DNA of 64,000 bases, taken from Pleurostoma richardsiae. Lineage: Eukaryota; Ascomycota; Sordariomycetes; Calosphaeriales; Pleurostomataceae. The stretch is from assembly GCA_030052745.1 (NCBI GenBank), contig JANBVO010000001.1, positions 434,001-498,000 on the forward strand, given 5' to 3'. The position numbers and the translations under genes were made by a program. This document shows positions 57,860-64,000 of the stretch, in pieces (the stretch's first letter is position 1; the number at the start of each line of letters is the position of its first letter). The notes below the pieces were generated by a model. That model was not told the DNA's origin. It did not search any database and saw nothing but the letters and a program-made list of their open reading frames with translations.

Positions 57860-59241
57860 TTACAGGCACTGGGAGTAGTAGTCGTTCGAATATTTACACG
57901 TCGACCCGGAAACGCAAGAGCTGCATCCAGTAAAGCCAGTGCCACCGCACTGAGCCCACTTCTGGGCCTGGCACCCATCAGTGCTTCCACCACCGCTATC
58001 ACCACCGCTATCACCACCGCTATCACCTCCGCTGCCACTTCCACCGCCGGCTGAGCCTGATTGAGACGGTCAGTAGATGCATCTGGACTTAAACAAGGCG
58101 AAGAAGAAGGTGTTGCATACCACCACCAGAGCCAGGGTCATCGATGCTGGGCTGAGGGCCAGTGATCGGCATATTACCGGGCAGGGTGGGCAGCCAGCCG
58201 TCGATGTCCTCCTTGATGTTCACGGGCACGCTGCACTGGTTACCAGTCTGGATTGACTGGCTCTTGAGAGTCGCACAGTTAACGTAGCAATTCGCGTCCA
58301 TGGCCCGCTGCAACGCATCCCCCTTCCAGCCGAAGACGTAGTCGCCGTGGTTACCGTAGCCGGTGAAGTCGCCAAAGCTCCACACAAACGGCTGCGAGCC
58401 GTCCAGCGGCCAATCCTTTGGATCATTGAACTTGGTTGTGTCCCACACGACCTCGTAAAAGACTTGGGGGATCTTGACCGGGTGCGTGGCTGGGCAGGGG
58501 CCGCCGCTCTCGAAGGTCCCGCTGCTCGGGTAGGCGACGTGGCTGGAGTGGTCGGGCGGGTCGAGCGTCTTACCGTCCCAGCAGGTCGGGAAGCGCACGT
58601 TGGCCATGATGCCAGCCGGGCACGGCTTCGTCGGCATGTTGACTGTCTCGCCAGTCCGCGTGCTGGCGTCCTGCAGGCACGTGTAGGTGAGCTGCCGGTA
58701 CTTGGCCGCCTCCTGCGCCGTGCGGATCGTGGGGTCGCCCACGATCATGCGGAAGCCCGGCTTGAAAGCCGTCACGCTGTCGGTGCCGGCGTACGAGGAC
58801 GTGTAGTACACCGTCATGCCGCCGCTGGCGCCGTTGAAGCCGGAGTTGGGCATTTGCGGCACGCGGTGGAAACTGCCGTTGCGCGCGCGGAAGTACAGTA
58901 CCGCCGTCCAGTAGTTGGAGAAGTCCTCGGAGAAGGTGCACGTCGTGCACGTCGCCTCGCTGCCGAGGTCGTGCCGCGCCGGGTCCATCGTCACGTTGAA
59001 TAGATTGCCTCCGACGACCTGATGGACATGGGGGGACTGGGGAACCCCTGGGAAGACCAGGCTGAAGTGTCTGGCATTAGTAGCGGGCATCTCGGGTAGA
59101 GAAATGCGGACACGGAGTCGTGGAGACTTACGGGTCGAGACGCTCAGTTACGAGCTGTGAGCAGGAGAACCGAAGCAAGCTCGTGGCATGCACGGTTTGT
59201 GCTGCGAGCGTAGCCGCGATGGCTAGGAGGTTCAGGTGCAT
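57860..59241 (-). CDS. Secreted DUF1996 protein with CBM1 tail
   Basis: 418-aa secreted protein from exons 59241-59132, 59070-58121 and 58056-57860. The signal peptide is [19 protein letters not shown]. The DUF1996 domain starts with [10 protein letters not shown] and contains [32 protein letters not shown] and MTVYYTSSY. It continues with [42 protein letters not shown] and a [12 protein letters not shown] motif. The His-rich motifs suggest metal or sugar binding, but the family's activity is not something I can state. A GGDS-repeat linker leads to a CBM1 ([25 protein letters not shown]). The CBM1 ends in the same NDYYSQCL as the GH16 protein at 42169-43401. Probably acts outside the cell on cellulose-rich material. 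Confidence 0.92.
57975..58030 (-). repeat. Linker repeat coding GGDS units
   Basis: Three to four near-identical 12-bp units (CCACCGCTATCA on the plus strand) encode the [14 protein letters not shown] linker between DUF1996 and CBM1. Confidence 0.85.
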
Positions 59242-62182
59242 TGTTACTGTTATCGAGCAGAGTCTGGGTAAAGATAGTCGGGCCTAAAGGGTTAAATCTT
59301 TTACTTTTGTCTCCAGTCTTCATACGGAAAGATCTGAGAGCTTTATTCCCGCCCGATGAAGCCATCACGGACCATAGCTCCCTCGCCCCTCGTCCTATTC
59401 TAGAAGCATGCTTGATGTTCTTGGGAAATGACCAAGACAGCTGGCCTATAGGAACTTCCGGCTCGTGTAAAAACGTGGATGAAAGGGACCGTTGGCCACG
59501 ACTCGAAATCCAACTGTGGGGGATTACATTCTGGCTGAATATCGCGTTGCATTTTCATCTATTTCCAAATATTCCCGAAGGATTGGCGTTGAAACCCGGG
59601 CAAAGGATGGCGGAGATTAGAAAGGCCAAGAAAAGTGCCGCTGTCAAGACTGGCTCTCGCAGATGTCACTTAATATAAAAATCCCTGCTGACCTCCGCTG
59701 GTCTCTGCAGGACAGACGGAGAAGCATGTCGAGTGCTGCAATCACGCGCTTGACTCCGACCTACTACCCCAGTATTCGGCTAGGCAAGTACCGAATATCA
59801 ACAAGCATTAGACAAGCAAGACCTACCAAGACTAAGGCGCACCGGATTACAACTCGAAAGTGCAGCGCCATGCTACGACGGGGTATTGCAGCCTAGAATC
59901 AGCTGAGGCCTTGATGACTTCGACTCCAACCCCTGAACTTGAGATTCCAGTGTTGGCTCGGTCGGAGGAAGGCCCGCGTAGCCAGATGCGGCACTATTTG
60001 CTTGTCCTGACTTGGCTCCTTGCGTCGCTGGAGATGTCGATCCGGACCAGACTCGGAATGCACACTACACACGAAGTTTTTGCGGCGATAAGGGGCTTCA
60101 GCAGTCAATGCAACTCAGATTGATCCGGGGAGGCGCTCTATCTTCTCATTACACTCAGGGGGACCGGAAACCAGGTTTGTCAAGCGTCCCGGGAGCGCTG
60201 ATATCGCCTAGCGACGCTGGACGTATTCCAACCGCCTTGGCGACGTACCCTCATGCGTAACAGTTCATTAAAACAGTGGAAACTGGAAGAGTCCGGCTGG
60301 TGGCAGCTTGTAGATTGTTTACTCAACGGATAGTATAAGCCCATCAACAAGTCCATGGCAACTCGCTCTTTCATGGTACCCGGGATTTGCAATGTTCGCC
60401 ACAGGCCTCGGGTAGGCAGGAGCAAAGAATCATGCAGTCTACAGGGAATGTATCGGGCTAGTTCGCATCCTTCATGCAAGTCAATTTCGAGTGCTTGGAA
60501 GATGCTTGGAAGGCTCCGGTGCCTCTGCTCGTCCTCGAGAGAATGTTGCATGTTTCGGAACCCTCGAGGACGATAATCTTGGGGCTTTTACCCTATAAGT
60601 CAATCAGGTGCGCTCTGGAGAGCTCCATGTATGGTCCATTGTTGGTCGGTGTAATAAGTTTGACTTTCAAGGTGTGATAACTCGTTAATTAAGACGCGGG
60701 CACCAGCGTGTATCTACCTACGTGGAGGAAGAGCGGAAGTAACGCCGGGTTTCTCGTCATACCATTTTGCAAACTCGCTTCAGAGTCATACAGAGGGGGA
60801 AGCTACGACGCCAAGCAAGGGGATTCCTCAGACGAAAGTGGGAAGCACATTGGCATCTGTCGAGGAAGCCGCGAATTACAATACCTGAGCTCCTCTCGTA
60901 TTGTGTCCAAAAAGTCCCGTATTAGCAGATGAACTGATGTCCTCGTCAACGTACTGCACCTCTTCTTACACCTATCAAGATCCTGAAAAGGCATCAATGC
61001 TTCATAATGGTTGCCTGTAATGTCGTACCACTCGCTAGTTACATTACCTTCATCCGCGGCGCCCTTCAAGACTCCTCACCTCCCCGATCTCCGCCCCATT
61101 CTATTGCTTCTCGGATTGCAACGGCTAGCCGCAAGCATGCCTCCTCTTCGCCGGTGACACGTAGTCCACCGTATCTCCGCCGCCGCCGCTCTCACAGCTC
61201 ACGTCAGAGCGTTCCACGACGCTGCCGCCGACACCGTTCAAAGGAGCCGTGTCTAGGCACCCGGCTCTGCAACTATTCAAACGGCGTCCTCGATGAGCCA
61301 AGGCCACACATTCGCCATCGCAATCTGGAAAAGCGGTGACATCATACGGCTCCTGATTACCGGCTTGCCATGCTTCATGTCCTGAGCTTCCAACTACTGG
61401 GCATACCTATGAGCGAGACGCCTTCCCATGAGGTCTACTAATCTCCTTCTACTCGTGATCAGAAGATCTTTCTCATCCCCCGATGATCCTAGCTCAACAG
61501 ATGGCGCCTCAGACAACCGGCATTCCTTTCATGCCCTCTTAAGTATCCTTGGAACTTGATGGTCAGCCTCCCCCCCGTCGCGAGAGTCTCCAACTCTAGG
61601 AAAGAGCTGAAAATGCTATATGGGGGTAGAGTCGCATACAAGAGACCGAGGCCGCTTGGTGGGTCTCAGTGAGTCAATTTGGCCTCTTTGGTTTGATGTC
61701 AGATGGGTGCTGAGAGTTATATCCGCCCTCGGCTTGAGGTCGTCTTGGGACATTGAGCGAGACCGGGATTCTTTGAGAATGACTTTTCTGTACGTTTCTG
61801 ACAAGAGGACGACGGTTGCAATAATGAGGCCTGATATGCGCAACTTGTTCTCCTACTAGATGACATTTCTCCCCCCTTCGTATGTGAGGCCGAGTGTCCG
61901 AGTCATTAAATGACCGTCATCGGGTATATCAGCTTTGCCGCCGCCAATATACAGAAACTTGCCACGGGAAAAGAAGCATGACCATTTTGATCCCTGCTCT
62001 CCTGCACAAGTGTCAAACCGGCTAGTCTTACTCGTCATGCAATGGGCTGCATGCGGAAGCACTGCAGGACGGCCCTCTATCAACTCGCCACTGTTTTACC
62101 CCTCACCACTCCTTCCGTTCCCTCAGGTCACACAGTTCGATCAGGTCAACCATTAGCAGCACTTGTGGCGCGCAAGGACAAA
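59242..62182. other. 2.9-kb region without a supported gene
   Basis: Frames up to about 145 codons exist on both strands (for example 59241-59678) but none shows family motifs or good splice partners. No repeats or RNA genes recognised. Confidence 0.5.
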
Positions 62183-63813
62183 ATGCCAGCGGATTCACAG
62201 CCCCATATCGACAAGCCTGTGGAGGCTAGCCGGCAGCAGGCCACGCCGGAACCCGGAATAGCGGGATCAGATCTGCAGGACCCGGCGAATCCACCAGCCG
62301 AACCCAGCAGGGAGACCGGCCTCACCCATCATGAGAGCCGCGCGCCCCCAGATAACGAAAGTGCTGGCTCTCTGGACGCCATGGCTGGCCATTCGGTCGA
62401 CCTCAGCGTATGCCGCCAGATGCTTCCATTCCGCCTTATCACTAAACACTCTGCAGGTCGACTCGGATAGGACTGATGTTGATTCATCCCTCGGCGATCT
62501 CGATACATCGTAAGCCGGATATGCACTGACAGCCTATACCTGCCAGGAAACGCTCAATCCCCTCTAGGTCTACAACTAGGTCTGCTAGCTCGTCCATTTA
62601 CGAATTTGTTGAACAATTTGGGCGGACCTACCACAAGTACAAGGAGGGCAGTAAGCACATTCTCACTGCCCCATCAGGGCACACTCTGGGCTTGAGAGAC
62701 AGTTTCTTACGCGGCTGAGCAGAGTACTACCTGCCAAATGATGAGGTAAGAAATCACCTGTAGCTCTCTGTCGTTATCTCCACTGAGAAGCGCCATCACC
62801 ACAGCAAGAACAAAACAGACTCGGTTCGTTACCATGACAGCGACGGCACTTGTGTTAGTCTCTAAAGTCTTGTACTGGTAGATCTCCAGCACACTATCTC
62901 CCGAAAGCTCCTCAATGGCAAGCTTGGCCTCGCACCCGCGGAGAACGCACATAGGGTTCTCGATCTTGGCACCGGAACTGGGATATGGGCAATTGACTTC
63001 GGTACGAATAAATCTCCTGCCAAGCACTGTCACTGTATATCGCTAAAAACAACCCCAGCCGAGGAAAATCCGGGTGCATCCGTTCTGGGCATCGACCTCA
63101 GTCCCATCCAGCCAGATCACTTACCTCCAAACTGTCAGTTCGAGATCGACGATGCCGAGGACGCCTGGGTCTGGAGCCAGAAGTTCGATTATGTACACGC
63201 CAAGAACTTCATCCCCTTTATTGGAGATATACCCAAGCTGATGCGGAACATCCACGACAACCTTAATCCGGGAGGGTACGTAGAGATGCTGGAAGCCCCT
63301 ATGCTCTTCCGCGCTGTCGATAACACCCTCGAGGGCACTCCCCTGCTGAAATGGAATAACTGGATGCTGGAAGGTATGTGTGTCTGACCCAGATTATGAA
63401 AAATGCAAGTTGGCCTAACCATTACGTCGTAGGCGTGAGACGCATGGGGCGCAACCCTCTAGCGGCACTGCAGCTTAACAAGCTGATGGCTGAGGCTGGC
63501 TTCGTGAATATAACGGAGAAGAGGCTCGCGGTACCAATCAATGCCTGGGCCAAAGGGGCGGAGCACAAGGTGCTCGGCGCGATGGAGATGATCAACTTGC
63601 TCGAGGTTGCTCAAGGCATCACGATGACCGTCTTCACTAAAGCTCTTGGTTGGTCTGAGGAGGAGGTGGAGATGCTCCTTACGGACGTGCGGAACAATCT
63701 GAAGGATAGAAGTATCCATGCTTACTTACCGGTGTAAGTCTAGCTCTCTCAAGCCCTACATAAACGTGCTAACGGGATCAAGGGTGTGCATCTGGGCGCA
63801 GAGGTCGGAATAA
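62183..63813 (+). CDS. LaeA-like SAM-dependent methyltransferase
   Basis: 389-aa protein assembled from nine exons: 62183-62407, 62457-62509, 62568-62650, 62723-62745, 62805-62823, 62882-63001, 63059-63373, 63433-63733 and 63783-63813. Family hallmarks appear in order: SIYEFVEQFGRTYHKYKEGK, YYLPNDEQEQNRLDLQHTIS, LNGKLGLAP, the SAM-binding VLDLGTGTGIWAIDF, and GIDLSPIQPDHLPPNCQFEI. DDAEDAWVWSQKFDYVHAK, NLNPGGYVEMLE and EAGFVNITEKR follow. Residues 1 to about 90 are disordered. Most introns have clean GT-AG ends. The fifth has a weak GTTCGT donor but is fixed by the NRL|DLQH join. Intron 2 could end at 62546 (37 nt) instead of 62567 (58 nt). Relatives include the secondary-metabolism regulator LaeA and many orphan paralogues; this looks like a paralogue rather than LaeA itself. 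Confidence 0.88.
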
Positions 63814-64000
63814 TGCCGAGAGCATATGGTTCCCAATCGATAGACACTCATATTGTCTTTACTTCTCAGCTGTAGAATGTCAATGAAATCATTCAAGCAC
63901 AATCATCTTCCACTCTCTTCTTGCCCGCAACCAGTCCACTTCAGCAACAGTTGCTGTCCCGACTTTGCGCGCAACATTAACCTCCGTCTCACTCCACTTG

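Noticed and set aside
59241-59678. Plus-strand 145-codon frame after the DUF1996 gene
   Set aside because: It starts on the antisense of the DUF1996 start and shows no recognisable domain.
62707-63033. Minus-strand 108-codon frame
   Set aside because: It is antisense to the well-supported LaeA-like exons.

Overview
The window is nuclear DNA of a filamentous ascomycete, most likely a Sordariomycete. The genes carry short GT-AG introns of about 46-160 nt with CTRAY-type branch sites. The proteins are typically fungal: Zn2Cys6 regulator, CBM1 cellulose-binding tails, LaeA-like methyltransferase, PMT4 mannosyltransferase, CVNH lectin-like secreted proteins and a DUF1996 protein. I assign no genus. 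All gene models were built by hand from the sequence by joining reading frames at GT/AG sites and comparing with family motifs. I ran no searches.

Layout. 0-10 kb: 3' part of a DAHP synthase, cytochrome c1, an MBD4-like DNA glycosylase, two tandem CVNH secreted proteins and an SDR oxidoreductase. 10-20 kb: a 1647-aa ABCC transporter facing a repeat-rich Cys-cluster protein. 20-25.3 kb: a gene-free divergent intergenic region with a promoter-like cluster. 25-35 kb: Myb/SANT protein, cytochrome P450, a bacterial-type MarR-GNAT fusion, a small membrane protein, RidA/Mmf1, and the start of PMT4. 35-44 kb: the rest of PMT4, two unrecognised proteins, a tRNA-like element and a GH16-CBM1 enzyme. 44-53 kb: ammonium permease, MFS sugar porter, anhydro-muramate kinase (AnmK) homologue and a Zn2Cys6 regulator. 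54-64 kb: SmD1, a large membrane protein, a DUF1996-CBM1 secreted protein, a 2.9-kb gene-poor stretch and a LaeA-like methyltransferase.

How the genes relate. Most are housekeeping genes with no obvious link to their neighbours. The best candidate for a functional unit is 47.2-53.3 kb. There an MFS sugar porter and an AnmK homologue diverge from a 708-bp promoter that carries a TAACCG array. AnmK ends tail to tail with a Zn2Cys6 regulator, and an ammonium permease lies just beyond the porter. Since AnmK phosphorylates 1,6-anhydro-N-acetylmuramate in bacteria, this looks like a possible amino-sugar or muropeptide scavenging module. That is inference. The second local theme is the pair of CVNH genes, which share intron phases and are clearly paralogues, although one has a GC-AG intron where the other has GT-AG.
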